From Isoptericola dokdonensis DS-3 (GTDB taxonomy: Bacteria > Actinomycetota > Actinomycetes > Actinomycetales > Cellulomonadaceae): DNA of 64,000 bases. The stretch is taken from positions 2,232,001 through 2,296,000 of the forward strand of contig NZ_CP014209.1 in the NCBI RefSeq assembly GCF_001636295.1, in the 5' to 3' direction. Both the position numbers and the translations under genes were made by a program. The first letter of the stretch is position 1, and every line of letters begins with the position of its first letter. Below are positions 1 to 9,847 of the stretch, piece after piece. The notes under the pieces were generated by a model. That model was not told the DNA's origin. It ran no database searches and saw only the letters and a list, made by a program, of their open reading frames with translations.

Positions 1-1550
1 AGCTCGCGCTCGACCTGCGGGATCTCCCCGTAGAGCAGGCGGGCGGCGGCCTCGAGGTCGCCCTCGCGCTGGAGCCGGTCGGACTCGGTGCGCAGCTCGT
101 CGATGCGGGCGCGCAGGTCGCCGACCCGGTTGTGGCCCGCCTTCTCGGACTCCCAGCGGGCGGTGAGCGCGGCGAGCTCCTCGCGCCGGTCGGCGAGGTC
201 GGCGCGGAGCCTCTCCAGCCGGTCGGCGGCGGCGGCGTCCCCCGAGTTCTGGGTGTCCTTGAGGACGACCTCCTCCATCTCCAGGCGCGTGACGACGCGC
301 TGGAGCTCGTCGATCTCGACGGGCGAGGAGTCCATCTCCATGCGCAGGCGCGACGCGGCCTCGTCGACGAGGTCGATGGCCTTGTCGGGGAGCTGGCGCC
401 CGGGGATGTACCGGTCGGAGAGGGCGGCGGCGGCCACGAGCGCGGAGTCGGCGATGGTCACCTTGTGGTGCGCCTCGTACCGCTCCTTGAGGCCGCGCAG
501 GATCGCGACGGTGTCCTCGACGGACGGCTCGCCGACGAAGACCTGCTGGAAGCGCCGCTCCAGGGCGGGGTCCTTCTCGATGTGCTCGCGGTACTCGTCG
601 AGCGTGGTGGCGCCGACCATGCGGAGCTCGCCGCGGGCCAGCATCGGCTTGAGCATGTTGCCCGCGTCCATGGCGCCGTCGCCGCCGGCGCCCGCGCCGA
701 CGACGGTGTGCAGCTCGTCGATGAACGTGATGACCTCGCCGTCGGAGGCGGTGATCTCCTCCAGGACGGCCTTGAGGCGTTCCTCGAACTCGCCGCGGTA
801 CTTGGCGCCCGCGACCATGCCGACGAGGTCGAGCGCGATGAGGCGCTTGCCCTGCAGGGAGGTCGGGACGTCCCCGGCGACGATGCGCTGCGCGAGGCCC
901 TCGACGACGGCGGTCTTGCCGACGCCGGGCTCGCCGATGAGCACGGGGTTGTTCTTGGTCCGGCGGCTCAGCACCTGCACGACGCGGCGGATCTCGGCGT
1001 CGCGGCCGATGACGGGGTCGAGGCGGCCGTCGCGGGCCCGCTGGGTGAGGTCGCTGCCGTACTGCTCGAGCGCCTTGTACGTGCCCTCAGGGTTCGGGCT
1101 GGTGACGCGGGCGGAGCCGCGCACGGCGGGGAGCGCGGCGCGCAGCGCGTCGGCGGTCGCCCCGGCGGAGGTGAGGGCCTGCGCGGCGGACGACGAGCCC
1201 GCGGCCACGGCGATGAGCAGGTGCTCGGTGGAGACGTACTCGTCGCCGAGCGCCTGGGCCTCCTGCCCGGCGGAGGTGAGCACGGTCTGGAGCGCGCGCG
1301 ACGGCGACGGCTGGGCGACGCTGCCGCCGCTCGCGGTCGGCAGGGCGACGAGCGCGGCGCGGGTCGCACGGCCGACCTGCTGCGGGTCCGCGCCGACGGC
1401 CTCGAGCAGCCCGACGGCGACGCCGCCCGTCTGGGCGAGCAGCGCACCGAGCAGGTGGGCGGGTTCGAGCTGGGGGTTGCCGGCGGCCGACGCGGTGGCG
1501 ACCGCGTCGCCGATGGCCTGCTGCGACATCGTCGTGAACTTCGTGTCCAT
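1..1550 (-). CDS. clpB: ATP-dependent chaperone ClpB, N-terminal 516 residues (partial)
   Basis: Hsp100 disaggregase that works with DnaK to rescue aggregated proteins in the cytoplasm. The ATG at 1548-1550 opens [14 protein letters not shown], followed by the double Clp_N domain (about residues 1-145). The first AAA+ module has Walker [10 protein letters not shown] near residue 203 and Walker B ITFIDELH near 276, and the start of the middle coiled-coil domain follows (about 400-516). The gene runs off the left edge, so the second AAA+ module is not seen. A perfect HAIR operator lies about 50 bp upstream, implying HspR heat-shock control. The family assignment is certain. Confidence 0.97.
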   Translation of the reverse strand, partial: MDTKFTTMSQQAIGDAVATASAAGNPQLEPAHLLGALLAQTGGVAVGLLEAVGADPQQVGRATRAALVALPTASGGSVAQPSPSRALQTVLTSAGQEAQALGDEYVSTEHLLIAVAAGSSSAAQALTSAGATADALRAALPAVRGSARVTSPNPEGTYKALEQYGSDLTQRARDGRLDPVIGRDAEIRRVVQVLSRRTKNNPVLIGEPGVGKTAVVEGLAQRIVAGDVPTSLQGKRLIALDLVGMVAGAKYRGEFEERLKAVLEEITASDGEVITFIDELHTVVGAGAGGDGAMDAGNMLKPMLARGELRMVGATTLDEYREHIEKDPALERRFQQVFVGEPSVEDTVAILRGLKERYEAHHKVTIADSALVAAAALSDRYIPGRQLPDKAIDLVDEAASRLRMEMDSSPVEIDELQRVVTRLEMEEVVLKDTQNSGDAAAADRLERLRADLADRREELAALTARWESEKAGHNRVGDLRARIDELRTESDRLQREGDLEAAARLLYGEIPQVERE

Positions 1551-1600
1551 GGATCCTCCGGTGTCCGTCGTCGTGGTCTACGGATGCCAACGGGTGCAAA

Positions 1601-1621
1601 GTTGAGTCTATTCCACTCAAC
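1601..1621. promoter_or_regulatory. HAIR operator (HspR site) for clpB
   Basis: Perfect inverted repeat GTTGAGT-N7-ACTCAAC, 50 bp upstream of the clpB start. The published HspR-associated inverted repeat is CTTGAGT-N7-ACTCAAG. Only the outermost base pair differs and symmetry is retained. HspR repression of clpB through this site is established in Streptomyces. Its function here is inferred. Confidence 0.85.
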
Positions 1622-1706
1622 TTTCGTCCCGCACCTCCCCGCTCGCCGGGCGTCCGGGACCCGGGGCGGGGATGACGGACGGGGCACGGTGCGGGATGCT
1701 GGAGGG

Positions 1707-2687
1707 GTGACCCACCTCACCACCGCCGCCGGAGCCGCTCGCCAGCGCACCCGCCGCGCCCTCGCCGCCCTGCTCGCCGTCACCGGACTGCTCGTCCTGG
1801 CCGGCTGCATGAAGATCGAGATGAACATGACCCTCACGGAGGACGACTCCGTCTCCGGGACGATCGTCATGGCCATCTCCAACGAGGTCGCCGAGTCGAT
1901 GGGCATGGACGCCGGCGAGCTGTGGGACCAGGCCGGTGGCGAGATGGGCGCCGAGCTGCCCGACGGCGCGTCCCAGGAGCCGTACGCCGACGACGAGTAC
2001 ACCGGCACCACCTTCACGTTCGAGGACCAGCCGATCGAGGAGTTCTCCGGGGCCGACGAGGAGCTGTCGATCGCCCGCGAGGGTGACGAGTACGTCGTCT
2101 CGGGCGTCATGGACCTCAGCGAGGGCGCGGAGGGCATGGAGGGGTCCCAGGAGATGCCGCAGGAGATCCTCGACACCTTCCTCGTGACGATCGCCGTGAC
2201 CTTCCCGGGCGACGTGACCGAGACCAACGGCACCGTCGACGGCACCACCGTCACCTGGAACCCGGCCTTCGGCGAGACCACCGAGATGTCGGCCCGCGGC
2301 TCGGCCGTCGCGGGCGGGGGCGCCGCCGGCGGCGGTACGGAGCCGGGCACGGAGGCCTCCGAGGGCTCCGGGGCCGGCACGGACACCGGCAGCACCGACG
2401 CGCAGGACGTCGCGGCGACGGACGACGCCGGCTTCCCCTGGTGGATCGTGGGCCTGGTCGCCGGGCTCGCGGTGATCGGCCTCGTGGTCACCCTGATCGT
2501 GCGCAACAACCGTCGACCGGAGCCTGCCGCGGCGCCGCAGGGCGACGTCTTCGGGTCCCTGCCCGGCCAGCAGGCGCCCGGCCACGGGTCGCAGCCGGGG
2601 CAGACGCCGCCCGCCCCCGGCCAGAACCCGCCCAGCGTCCAGCCGGGCCAGCCGCCGGTCGACCCGTACGACACCAACCCGCGCTGA
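1707..2687 (+). CDS. LppM-like lipoprotein with C-terminal membrane anchor
   Basis: 326-residue exported protein. The GTG start gives a signal peptide ending in lipobox VLAGC (Cys34), so it should be lipidated on the outer face of the membrane. The mature part (about 35-225) looks like the LppM/DUF3153 beta-rich domain (MKIEMNMTLTEDDSVSGT). A Gly/Glu/Thr linker, one transmembrane helix (WWIVGLVAGLAVIGLVV, about 245-265) and a Pro/Gln/Gly-rich cytoplasmic tail follow. GGAGG sits directly before the GTG; an in-frame GTG at 1689 is an alternative start. No precise function is known for the family outside mycobacteria. It is transcribed away from clpB. Confidence 0.75.
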   Translation: MTHLTTAAGAARQRTRRALAALLAVTGLLVLAGCMKIEMNMTLTEDDSVSGTIVMAISNEVAESMGMDAGELWDQAGGEMGAELPDGASQEPYADDEYTGTTFTFEDQPIEEFSGADEELSIAREGDEYVVSGVMDLSEGAEGMEGSQEMPQEILDTFLVTIAVTFPGDVTETNGTVDGTTVTWNPAFGETTEMSARGSAVAGGGAAGGGTEPGTEASEGSGAGTDTGSTDAQDVAATDDAGFPWWIVGLVAGLAVIGLVVTLIVRNNRRPEPAAAPQGDVFGSLPGQQAPGHGSQPGQTPPAPGQNPPSVQPGQPPVDPYDTNPR

Positions 2688-2697
2688 CGGCCGCCCC

Positions 2698-3696
2698 GTG
2701 ACCTCCGCACGCGACGACACCGCCCGCCGCCACGCCGTCCCGCCGTCCCCCGGGCCGGCGGACGGCTGGCACGACGACCTGCTCGGCCCGGGCTTCGAGG
2801 CCCGGGCCCTCCCCCTGCCCGGCGGCGCCGAGGCGACGCTCGTGCGGCACACGCCTTCCGTCGCACCCGGCGGCGCTCCTGCCCGTGTCGCGGTGCTCGC
2901 GGTGCACGGGTTCGCGGACTACTTCTTCCACCCGCACGTCGCCCGCGCGTTCGCCGCCGCCGGGCACGCCTTCTACGCCGTCGACCTGCGCGGGCACGGG
3001 CGGTCCTGGGACAGCCACGTCGCGGCGGGCGGTGACCCGAACCTGGTGCCGGACGTCGCGGTGTACGCGCAGGACCTCGACGCCGCCGCCGCCGAGATCC
3101 GTGGGGCGGGGCACGACCGGCTCGTCGTGCTCGGGCACTCGACCGGCGGGCTGATCGCCCCGTTGTGGGCGGCGGCGCGCGCCGGGCGGGCGGACGCGCT
3201 CGTGCTCAACAGCCCCTGGTTCCAGCACCACGCCGGGCTCCCGCTGCGCTGGGCGGCCGCGGCCCTGGCCGAGGTGCTCGCCCCGGTCGCACCGCGCGCC
3301 GTCGTCTCGCACCTGGGCGACGACTACGCCCGCGCCCTGCACCTCGACCACGGCGGGGAGTGGTCGTTCGACCCGGCGTGGAAGCCGCACGCCCCCTTCC
3401 CCGTGCGGGTGGCGTGGTTCCGGTCGGTGCGCCGCGCCCAGCGGCGCCTCGCGCGGGGCCTGGACCTCGAGATCCCCGTGCTGGTGCTCACCTCGGACCG
3501 CACCACCGCCTCCGAGCACCTCACGTCGGACACCGTGCTCGACGTCGCGCACATGCGCGCGATCGCGCCACGGCTCGGCGACGACGTCAACCTCATGACG
3601 ATCGCCGGCGGCGCCCACGACCTGTCGCTGTCGCGCTCGCCCGCGCGCGAGGAGTTCCTGCAGGCCGTCGTCGAGTGGGTCGACGCGAGCGTCTGA
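2698..3696 (+). CDS. alpha/beta hydrolase (serine aminopeptidase S33/lysophospholipase type)
   Basis: 332 residues starting at GTG, 10 bp after the lipoprotein gene, so probably cotranscribed. The alpha/beta-hydrolase core is clear: VLAVHGFADYF (oxyanion strand), YAVDLRGHGRS, and nucleophile elbow GHSTGG with Ser near residue 147. The acid is probably in LVLTSDRTT and the catalytic His in AGGAHDLSLS near the C-terminus. No signal peptide, so cytosolic. Substrate unknown; the RGHG motif and lid layout resemble monoacylglycerol-lipase-like Hydrolase_4 enzymes. It ends 6 bp before the convergent MFS gene. Confidence 0.85.
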   Translation: MTSARDDTARRHAVPPSPGPADGWHDDLLGPGFEARALPLPGGAEATLVRHTPSVAPGGAPARVAVLAVHGFADYFFHPHVARAFAAAGHAFYAVDLRGHGRSWDSHVAAGGDPNLVPDVAVYAQDLDAAAAEIRGAGHDRLVVLGHSTGGLIAPLWAAARAGRADALVLNSPWFQHHAGLPLRWAAAALAEVLAPVAPRAVVSHLGDDYARALHLDHGGEWSFDPAWKPHAPFPVRVAWFRSVRRAQRRLARGLDLEIPVLVLTSDRTTASEHLTSDTVLDVAHMRAIAPRLGDDVNLMTIAGGAHDLSLSRSPAREEFLQAVVEWVDASV

Positions 3697-3702
3697 GCCG
3701 GT

Positions 3703-5166
3703 TCAGCCCTCGCGGGCGTCCTGGGCCGACAGCGGCTCGGCGACGTCCTCCAAGGACCTCCGCTCGGCCCCGACGCCGAGGAACATCGCGACCACTCCCC
3801 CACCGATCATGAGCGCGGCGCCGATGTAGTAGCCCACGGCGATGCCGGTGATGTCCCCGGAGCTGCTCGCCGACTCGATGAGCCGCCCGAACAGCAGCGG
3901 GCCCGAGATACCGCCGACGGCCGTCCCGATCGCGTAGAAGAACGCGATGCACAGCGCCCGGGTCTCCATGGGGAAGATCTCGCTCGCCGTGAGGTAGGCC
4001 GAGCTCGCGCCGGCGGACGCGACGAAGAAGACGACCATGCCGAAGAACGTCAGGGTCCACGCCGTCAGGTCGCCGAGGACCAGGCCCGCCACGGCCAGCA
4101 GCACCCCGGACACGATGTACGTGGCCGAGATCATGCGCACCCGCCCGACGCTGTCGAACAGCGGTCCGAGAGCGAGGGCCCCGAGGAAGTTGCTCACCGC
4201 GAACAGTGCGATGTAGACGCCCGTCTGGTCGACCCCGAGGAACGTCTGGAGGGTGTCGCCGAACGTGAAGAAGAACGCGTTGTAGAGGAACGCCTGTCCG
4301 ATGAACATCGCCAGGCACAGCACCGTGCGGCGCGGGTAGTCGCGGAACACCGTGCGGGCGACCCGGGCGAGGCTGATCGTGCGGCGCTGCTTGACGGTGA
4401 TGTCGGCGTCGGGCTCGGCGAGGTCGCCGCCGTGCTGGTCGACCACGCGCTCCTCGATGTCCGTGACGATCCGCTCGCTCTCGTCCTCGCGGCCGTGGAT
4501 GAACAGCCAGCGAGGGCTCTCCGGCACGTTGCGGCGCACGAACAGGATGCACAGGCCGAGCACGGCGCCCAGCGCGAAGCAGAGCCGCCAGCCCAGCCAC
4601 GCGGGTACCAGCTCGGGGTTGAGCAGCGGGATGGTCAGCAGGGCTCCCCCGGCCGCACCCAGCCAGTACGACCCGTTGATGAGGATGTCGATGCGCCCGC
4701 GGTACTTCGCCGGGATCAGCTCGTCGATGGCGGAGTTGACCGCCGCGTACTCCCCGCCGAGCCCCATGCCGGTGAGGAACCGCATCGCGTAGTAGTACAG
4801 GGGGTTCATGGAGAACGCCGTGAGCACCGTGCCCACCAGATATACGGCGAGGGTGAGGATGAACAGCTTCTTGCGCCCGAACCTGTCGGTCAGCTGCCCG
4901 AACAGCAGCGCCCCGAAGCACGAGCCGGTGACGTAGACGGCACCTGCCAGCCCGATGTCCGCGCTCGTCAGCCCCAGTCCGTCCGGCCCCTTGATGGCGT
5001 CGGAGAGGTTGCCGACGATCGTGACCTCCAGGCCGTCGAGGATCCACACGGTGCCCAGTCCGACGACGATCATCCAGTGCCACCGGGACCACGGCAGACG
5101 GTCGAGGCGTGCCGGGACGTCGGTCGTGATGGTGCGCAGCGGTGCGCTGCTCTTCGTCGAGGCCAT
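3703..5166 (-). CDS. MFS transporter, sugar-porter/metabolite:H+ symporter type
   Basis: 487-residue, 12-helix major facilitator. The start is placed at the ATG at 5164-5166 (MASTKSSAPLRT) because upstream in-frame codons do not look like protein. Helix 1 contains GTVWILDGLEVTIVG, the loop 2-3 signature is GQLTDRFGRKK (about residue 100), and helix 4 has RFLTGMGLGGEY. PESPRWLFIHGRED before the central loop is the sugar-porter signature. Several helices contain SAYLTASEIFP-like motifs typical of metabolite:proton symporters. It is divergent from the lipoprotein at 5240. Substrate cannot be told from sequence. Confidence 0.85.
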   Translation of the reverse strand: MASTKSSAPLRTITTDVPARLDRLPWSRWHWMIVVGLGTVWILDGLEVTIVGNLSDAIKGPDGLGLTSADIGLAGAVYVTGSCFGALLFGQLTDRFGRKKLFILTLAVYLVGTVLTAFSMNPLYYYAMRFLTGMGLGGEYAAVNSAIDELIPAKYRGRIDILINGSYWLGAAGGALLTIPLLNPELVPAWLGWRLCFALGAVLGLCILFVRRNVPESPRWLFIHGREDESERIVTDIEERVVDQHGGDLAEPDADITVKQRRTISLARVARTVFRDYPRRTVLCLAMFIGQAFLYNAFFFTFGDTLQTFLGVDQTGVYIALFAVSNFLGALALGPLFDSVGRVRMISATYIVSGVLLAVAGLVLGDLTAWTLTFFGMVVFFVASAGASSAYLTASEIFPMETRALCIAFFYAIGTAVGGISGPLLFGRLIESASSSGDITGIAVGYYIGAALMIGGGVVAMFLGVGAERRSLEDVAEPLSAQDAREG

Positions 5167-5239
5167 GCTCCGGTTGTACGCCTGGGCATCCGTCTTGGCA
5201 TCCCGAGCCCCGGTTGCGCGCTCGCCCGGGGCGAGCAGC

Positions 5240-5689
5240 ATGGTGATGGTGCAGCCTCGTCGAACGCGCCGCAGGTCCTCTGCAGCGCTCGTGCTGCTCG
5301 CCACGGCGGGACTCGCCGGGTGCGGCGCCGGCGAGGACGCGGACGTCGCCGGTGTCGTGACCCGTTTCTACACGGCCGTCGCCACGACGGACGGCGAGGC
5401 CGCGTGCGCGGCCCTCGCCCCGGACTCCCGGTCGGAGGTCGTCGGCACCGACCCCGACGGGCGCGCCTGCCCGCAGGCGCTGCTCGCGCCGGAGGGCCCG
5501 GGGAGCGTCCTCGTCAGCAGGGCCGCCGACGCCACCGTGCTGGAGGTGCGACGGGCCGGCGGGCAGGCGCAGGTCGTCACCGAGACAGACACGGTCTTCC
5601 TCGCCGTGGACGGCACGAGCTGGGTCGTCACCGCGGTGGGCTGCGACCCGAGGGGCGAGCGCCCCTACGACTGCGTGGTCGAGCCGTGA
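5240..5689 (+). CDS. small secreted lipoprotein, unknown function
   Basis: 149 residues. The ATG at 5240 (alternative in-frame ATG at 5246) is followed by Arg-rich n-region QPRRTRRR, a hydrophobic stretch and lipobox LAGC (Cys about 26). The mature domain, VAGVVTRFYTAVATTDGEAACAALAP..., has the pattern of NTF2-like/DUF4878-type lipoproteins with a cystatin-like fold, including two further Cys residues that may pair. Stop TGA overlaps the GTG of the next small gene, and that gene overlaps the DUF6766 gene, giving a three-gene operon. Function unknown. Confidence 0.75.
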   Translation: MVMVQPRRTRRRSSAALVLLATAGLAGCGAGEDADVAGVVTRFYTAVATTDGEAACAALAPDSRSEVVGTDPDGRACPQALLAPEGPGSVLVSRAADATVLEVRRAGGQAQVVTETDTVFLAVDGTSWVVTAVGCDPRGERPYDCVVEP

Positions 5690-5778
5690 AGGGGCCCCGG
5701 GTGTTGTTCGTCACCACGCTCGTCCTGGTGGCGCTCGGGCTGCTGGCCGCCGCGCTCGTCGCCGGGCTGCAGCGATGA
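5686..5778 (+). CDS. 30-residue single-pass membrane peptide
   Basis: GTG start overlapping the preceding stop by 4 bases (GTGA) and stop overlapping the next start (ATGA). Translation VKGPRVLFVTTLVLVALG continues as one hydrophobic helix and ends in AGLQR. The tight coupling on both sides argues it is translated. No family recognised. It could be a small subunit or stabiliser of the downstream membrane protein, which is pure inference. Confidence 0.55.
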   Translation: MKGPRVLFVTTLVLVALGLLAAALVAGLQR

Positions 5779-6464
5779 GCGGGCGGACCGGCGCGCGCCT
5801 GCTGCGCGAGAGCTCGCTCGGCCTGTCCTTCCTGGCCCTGTTCCTGCTCACCCTGGCCGGCCACGCCTGGGCCGGGCACGCCCGCCACGACCGGGAGCAG
5901 GTCGCGGCCGGTCTCGATCCGCTCCGACTGGGCGACTACCTCACCTCCTCGGCGTTCTGGGTGGACGTCACCGAGAACTGGCAGTCCGAGTTCCTGCAGT
6001 TCCTGCTGTTCATCACCCTCACGGTCTGGTTCGTCCAGAGAGGCTCCCCCGAGTCGAAGCCGGTCGGAGCGGCGGGGCGCGAGTCCGACGCGGAGCAGCA
6101 GGTGGGCTCGCACGCCCGCGCCGACTCGCCGGCGTGGGCGCGCGCCGGCGGGTGGCGGCTCGCCGTCTTCTCCAGGTCGCTGACGCTCACGATGGGCGCG
6201 GTCTTCGTCGGCTCCTGGCTCGCCCAGGTCTTCACCGGTGCGGTCGCGTACAGCGAGGAACAGCTCCGCGGGCTCCAGGACCCGGTGACCTGGACCGAGT
6301 ACGTCCTGCTGCCGGACTTCTGGGACCGCACCCTGCAGAACTGGCAGTCGGAGATGCTCGCCGTGCTGGCCATGGTGGTGCTCTCGGTGTATCTGCGCGA
6401 GCGCGGGTCGCCGGAGTCGAAGCCTGTCGGTCAACCGCACGACAGCACGGGCGTCGAGGGCTGA
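5775..6464 (+). CDS. DUF6766-family membrane protein with internal duplication
   Basis: 229 residues, about four transmembrane helices in two repeats. Each repeat has an aromatic FW....NWQSE(F/M)L signature followed by a hydrophobic helix and the cytoplasmic motif RGSPESKPVG, which occurs twice (about residues 89-98 and 208-217). The N-terminus LRESSLGLSFLALFLLTLAGHAWAG matches the DUF6766 family, whose role is unknown. Starts with ATGA overlap to the 30-residue peptide. The duplicated SPESKP element suggests a functional cytoplasmic loop. Confidence 0.8.
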   Translation: MSGRTGARLLRESSLGLSFLALFLLTLAGHAWAGHARHDREQVAAGLDPLRLGDYLTSSAFWVDVTENWQSEFLQFLLFITLTVWFVQRGSPESKPVGAAGRESDAEQQVGSHARADSPAWARAGGWRLAVFSRSLTLTMGAVFVGSWLAQVFTGAVAYSEEQLRGLQDPVTWTEYVLLPDFWDRTLQNWQSEMLAVLAMVVLSVYLRERGSPESKPVGQPHDSTGVEG

Positions 6465-6521
6465 CGGCAACCACCGTCGTGTCCGATTCCCGCTAGCCCG
6501 GGATGGGGTGCGCGGGCGACG

Positions 6522-8084
6522 ATGGACGGCATGAGCACCACGCCCGCCCTCTTCGACGAGCGCTACCGCGTCATCACGGCGCGCGACGTCCGGTTCGACG
6601 GGCAGTTCTTCACCGCCGTGCGCAGCACCGGGATCTACTGCCGCCCGTCCTGCCCGGCCCGCACTCCCCTGCCCCAGAACGTCACCTTCTACCTGACGAG
6701 CGCCGCCGCGCACGACGCCGGGTACCGGGCCTGCAAGCGCTGCCTGCCGGACGCCGCCCCCGGGACCCCCGCGTGGGACCTGCGCCGCGACCTCGCCGGG
6801 CGCGCGATGCGGCTCGTCGCCGACGGCGTGGTGGACCGGGAGGGCGTCACGGGGCTCGCCGCGCACCTGGGCTACACGCCACGCCACCTGCACCGGGTGC
6901 TCGTCGCCGAGCTCGGGGCCGGGCCCCTCGCCCTCGCCCGGGCCCAGCGCGCCCAGACCGCGCGGACCCTGCTCACCAGCACCGACCTGCCGGTGGCCGA
7001 CGTCGCGTTCGCCGCCGGCTTCGGCAGCATCCGCCAGCTCAACGACACGGTCCGCGAGGTCTTCGCCACGACGCCCACCGAGCTGCGCGCCCGGCGACGG
7101 ACCCCGACCGTCCGCACCGGCACCGGCGGGGACGGCGCTGGTGCCGTGGACTCCCCGGCTGCCGGTGCACCGGGGCGCGTCCGGCTCGACCTCGTCCTGC
7201 CGGTGCGCGAACCCTTCGACCTGGCGGACGTCGTCGCCTACCTGGCGGCCCGGGCCGTCGACGGCGTCGAGCAGGCCGACCCGGCAGTCCCCCGCTACGC
7301 CCGCACGATGGCGCTGTCGCACGGTCCCGGCGCGGTCGAGGTCACCGGCGCCGGGCCGGGGCGGGTGGCCCTGCACCTCGAGCTCGCGGCGCTGGCGGAC
7401 GTCGCCACCGCCGTCGCGCGGGTGCGTCGCCTCCTCGACCTCGACGCCGACCCCGTCGCCGTCGACACCGCGCTCGCCGACGACCCGGCCCTCACGGCCG
7501 CCGTCGCCGCCGCGCCCGGCCTGCGGGTGCCCGGCACGACCGACCCCCACGAGCTCGTCGTGCGCGCCGTCGTCGGGCAGCAGATCTCCGTGGCGGCCGC
7601 GCGCACGCACCTGTCACGCCTGGCCGCCGCGACGGGCACGCCCTACGACTCCGGCCTGCCCGGGCTGACCCGGCTCTTCCCGACCGCCGCGCAGGTGGCC
7701 GACGACGGGGCGGGGCACCTCGCGCTGCCCGCCCGGCAGAAGGACACGGTGACCCGGGCCGCGCGGGTGCTGGCCGACGGCGACCTCGCGGTGGACGTCG
7801 GCGCGGACACCGCCGCCCTGCGGGCCGACCTCGAGGCGCTGGCCGGCATCGGCCCGTGGACCTCGGGATACGTGGCGCTGCGCGTCCTCGGCGACCCCGA
7901 CGTCTGGCTCACCGGCGACGTCGCGCTCCGCGCCGGCGCCCGCGCGCTCGGCCTGCCCGACCACCCCCGCGCGCTCGCCGAGCGCGCCACCGCGTGGGCG
8001 CCCTGGCGCTCGTACGCGGCCCGACACCTGTGGCGCGCCGCCGTCGGCGCCCGCGTCGCCACCACCCCGAGGAGGACCCCATGA
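6522..8084 (+). CDS. Ada/AlkA fusion: methyl-phosphotriester sensor plus 3-methyladenine DNA glycosylase II
   Basis: 520 residues, three parts. The Ada zinc domain has Cys40 and Cys44 in [11 protein letters not shown] and ACKRCLPD near 71-74; Cys40 is the expected methyl acceptor. An AraC-type helix-turn-helix (about 90-190) follows, then an AlkA glycosylase (about 225-515) with helix-hairpin-helix [15 protein letters not shown] and catalytic Asp region [10 protein letters not shown]. It senses DNA alkylation and excises alkylated purines. An in-frame ATG at 6531 ([10 protein letters not shown]) is an alternative start. The stop overlaps ogt (ATGA), so repair glycosylase and methyltransferase are co-expressed. 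Confidence 0.93.
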   Translation: MDGMSTTPALFDERYRVITARDVRFDGQFFTAVRSTGIYCRPSCPARTPLPQNVTFYLTSAAAHDAGYRACKRCLPDAAPGTPAWDLRRDLAGRAMRLVADGVVDREGVTGLAAHLGYTPRHLHRVLVAELGAGPLALARAQRAQTARTLLTSTDLPVADVAFAAGFGSIRQLNDTVREVFATTPTELRARRRTPTVRTGTGGDGAGAVDSPAAGAPGRVRLDLVLPVREPFDLADVVAYLAARAVDGVEQADPAVPRYARTMALSHGPGAVEVTGAGPGRVALHLELAALADVATAVARVRRLLDLDADPVAVDTALADDPALTAAVAAAPGLRVPGTTDPHELVVRAVVGQQISVAAARTHLSRLAAATGTPYDSGLPGLTRLFPTAAQVADDGAGHLALPARQKDTVTRAARVLADGDLAVDVGADTAALRADLEALAGIGPWTSGYVALRVLGDPDVWLTGDVALRAGARALGLPDHPRALAERATAWAPWRSYAARHLWRAAVGARVATTPRRTP

Positions 8085-8587
8085 CCGCCACCACGACCCT
8101 CGCCACCGCCGACGGCCCGTTCACGATCCTCGCCGACGACGGCGTCGTCCTCGCCTCCGGCTGGACCGACGACGTCGCGGGGCTCGTCGCTCTCGTCCAC
8201 CCCGGCCTGCGGCCCGACGACGTGGAGCCCGTCGACACCGACGACGCGCGGGTCGCCGCTCCCGTCGCCGCGGTGCGCGCCTACTACGCGGGCGACCACG
8301 CCGCCGTCGGGCGGGTGCCGGTGCGGCAGCGGTCCGGGGAGTTCCGTCAGCACGCCTGGGACGTGCTGCGCGACGTCGCCCCCGGCGACCCGGTGACGTA
8401 CACCGAGTACGCCGCCCGCGCCGGTCGGCCCGCGGCGGTGCGCGCCGCCGCCGGGGCGTGCGCGCAGAACGCGGCGGCACTGTTCGTGCCCTGCCACCGG
8501 GTGCTGCGCTCCGACGGCACCCTCGGCGGGTTCCGCTACGGGCTCGCCGTCAAGGAGTCGCTGCTCGCCCGGGAGCGCACCGCCTGA
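8081..8587 (+). CDS. ogt: methylated-DNA--[protein]-cysteine S-methyltransferase
   Basis: 168 residues. Suicide repair enzyme that moves the methyl group from O6-methylguanine to its own Cys. The active site PCHRV is present (Cys about 137), with the downstream [14 protein letters not shown] helix and the upstream winged-helix segment [30 protein letters not shown] at 8071 gives a good ribosome binding site before the ATG at 8081, which overlaps the ada/alkA stop. The two form a classic alkylation-response operon. Confidence 0.95.
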   Translation: MTATTTLATADGPFTILADDGVVLASGWTDDVAGLVALVHPGLRPDDVEPVDTDDARVAAPVAAVRAYYAGDHAAVGRVPVRQRSGEFRQHAWDVLRDVAPGDPVTYTEYAARAGRPAAVRAAAGACAQNAAALFVPCHRVLRSDGTLGGFRYGLAVKESLLARERTA

Positions 8588-8615
8588 GCGGCCCGGTCCT
8601 GCGGACCCGACGACC

Positions 8616-9743
8616 TCAGCCGAGGTCCTCGGGGGCGAGCAGGAACTCCGCCTCGTCGGCGATCTCCCCGCCGACCGCCCGGTGGAGCGCCGCCGCCACC
8701 CGGCCCACCAGGTCGGACGCCCGCTTGCGCGCCACCACCAGGGACGGCTGCGGGAACTCCATCTGCGCCTCGTGCAGGTCCGGCGGGTCCCAGACCACGC
8801 GGTAGCAGATCGCCCCGTTGCCCGCCCACGGCAGCTCCTTGACGAGGAGCGGCAGGACCTCCTCGCCGTTGACCTCGACCGTCACGTAGCCGTCGTGGCC
8901 GAGGTCGATCGTCAGGCCGTACCCGTCCAGCACGACCGGCGCCTGGAGGGCCGCGATGTCGACGTCGTCGGCGCGGGCGTGCAGCTCGCGGCGCAGGTCC
9001 GGGTCCATCTTCTCGCCCGGGTACAGCGGCTTCTCCGCGATCCCGGCGGGCGGGCCCTGGTAGTCGGCCCCCTGAGTGGCCAGCACGACACGCGGGTGCA
9101 CCGCCTGCAGGACGCGGTGCGCGGCCTGCGGGTCCAGCCAGATGTCCGACCAGACGGTCAGGTCCACCGACGCCCCCGGGTCGGGGGTGAGCACGACACC
9201 CGCGCCGGCACCGCGTCGGGTCGCCTCCGCCGGGTCGAAGATCCCCGCGACGTCGAGCCGGACCGACCCGCCGAGCCGGCGCGCCGCCGCGACCAGCCAG
9301 GCGACGACCCGCTCCTCCTCCCGGTTGGGCAGGGCGCCCGGGAACGCGCGGGCCAGGCCGTCGCGGTCGCCGCCGCCGGGGTAGGGCGGGTCGTCCCACC
9401 GTTCGCGGGGCGTCACGACGTCGAACACCATCGCCGTGCCGCCGGGGACCCCGAGCTCGAACCCGTCGCCCTGCGGCGCGTACGGCCCGATGACGTGGCT
9501 GTGCCGGCTCAGGCGCAGCACCCCCGGCTCGCCGGGTCCGGCGATCCGCCCGGCGGGCAGGTCGGCGCCCGGCAGGTCCGACGGGACGACGTCCCAGCGC
9601 GTCCCGCCGAACCGGGACAGCGCCAGCACCTCCACCTCGTCGACCATGACGTCGTCCGGCACGGCGAGCAGGTGCCGCGCCTGGTGACCCTGCGTCGTCG
9701 ACCTCGGCAGGCGAGGCAGGGGCGTGGGGGTGGACCGGGCCAT
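8616..9743 (-). CDS. conserved hypothetical protein, paralogue of the gene at 20562
   Basis: 375 residues, no signal peptide or membrane helix, acidic. The ATG at 9741-9743 follows GGAAGGAG. No named family recognised. Shared blocks with the protein at 20562-21551 are DRDGLARAFPGALP (here) against DRDGISRAFAAGLP, PDPGASVDLTVW against PDPTAAIDLALY, and a C-terminal GGEIADEAEFLLAPEDL against GGMMVDDDAFLISPADV. The two are therefore diverged copies of one fold. It lies between ogt (convergent) and dcd (same strand, 104 bp upstream). Function unknown. Confidence 0.75.
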   Translation of the reverse strand: MARSTPTPLPRLPRSTTQGHQARHLLAVPDDVMVDEVEVLALSRFGGTRWDVVPSDLPGADLPAGRIAGPGEPGVLRLSRHSHVIGPYAPQGDGFELGVPGGTAMVFDVVTPRERWDDPPYPGGGDRDGLARAFPGALPNREEERVVAWLVAAARRLGGSVRLDVAGIFDPAEATRRGAGAGVVLTPDPGASVDLTVWSDIWLDPQAAHRVLQAVHPRVVLATQGADYQGPPAGIAEKPLYPGEKMDPDLRRELHARADDVDIAALQAPVVLDGYGLTIDLGHDGYVTVEVNGEEVLPLLVKELPWAGNGAICYRVVWDPPDLHEAQMEFPQPSLVVARKRASDLVGRVAAALHRAVGGEIADEAEFLLAPEDLG

Positions 9744-9847
9744 CTGGCGCAGCTCCTTCCGGGACCGTGGCGTGCTGACGTGCGAGGTCACCGTACCGGC
9801 GCGCCGCGCCGCCGCATACCGCCGTCGTCCGTCCCGGTGGTGCCCGC

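Noticed and set aside
132..2687. Very long open frames on the strand opposite clpB and elsewhere
   Set aside because: At this GC content antisense frames stay open by chance. Their translations are Arg/Pro/Ala or Gly/Val/His-rich with no family motifs, whereas the chosen frames carry clear motifs.
6400..6530. LexA (SOS) box before the ada/alkA-ogt operon
   Set aside because: No GAAC-N4-GTTC-type palindrome found upstream.
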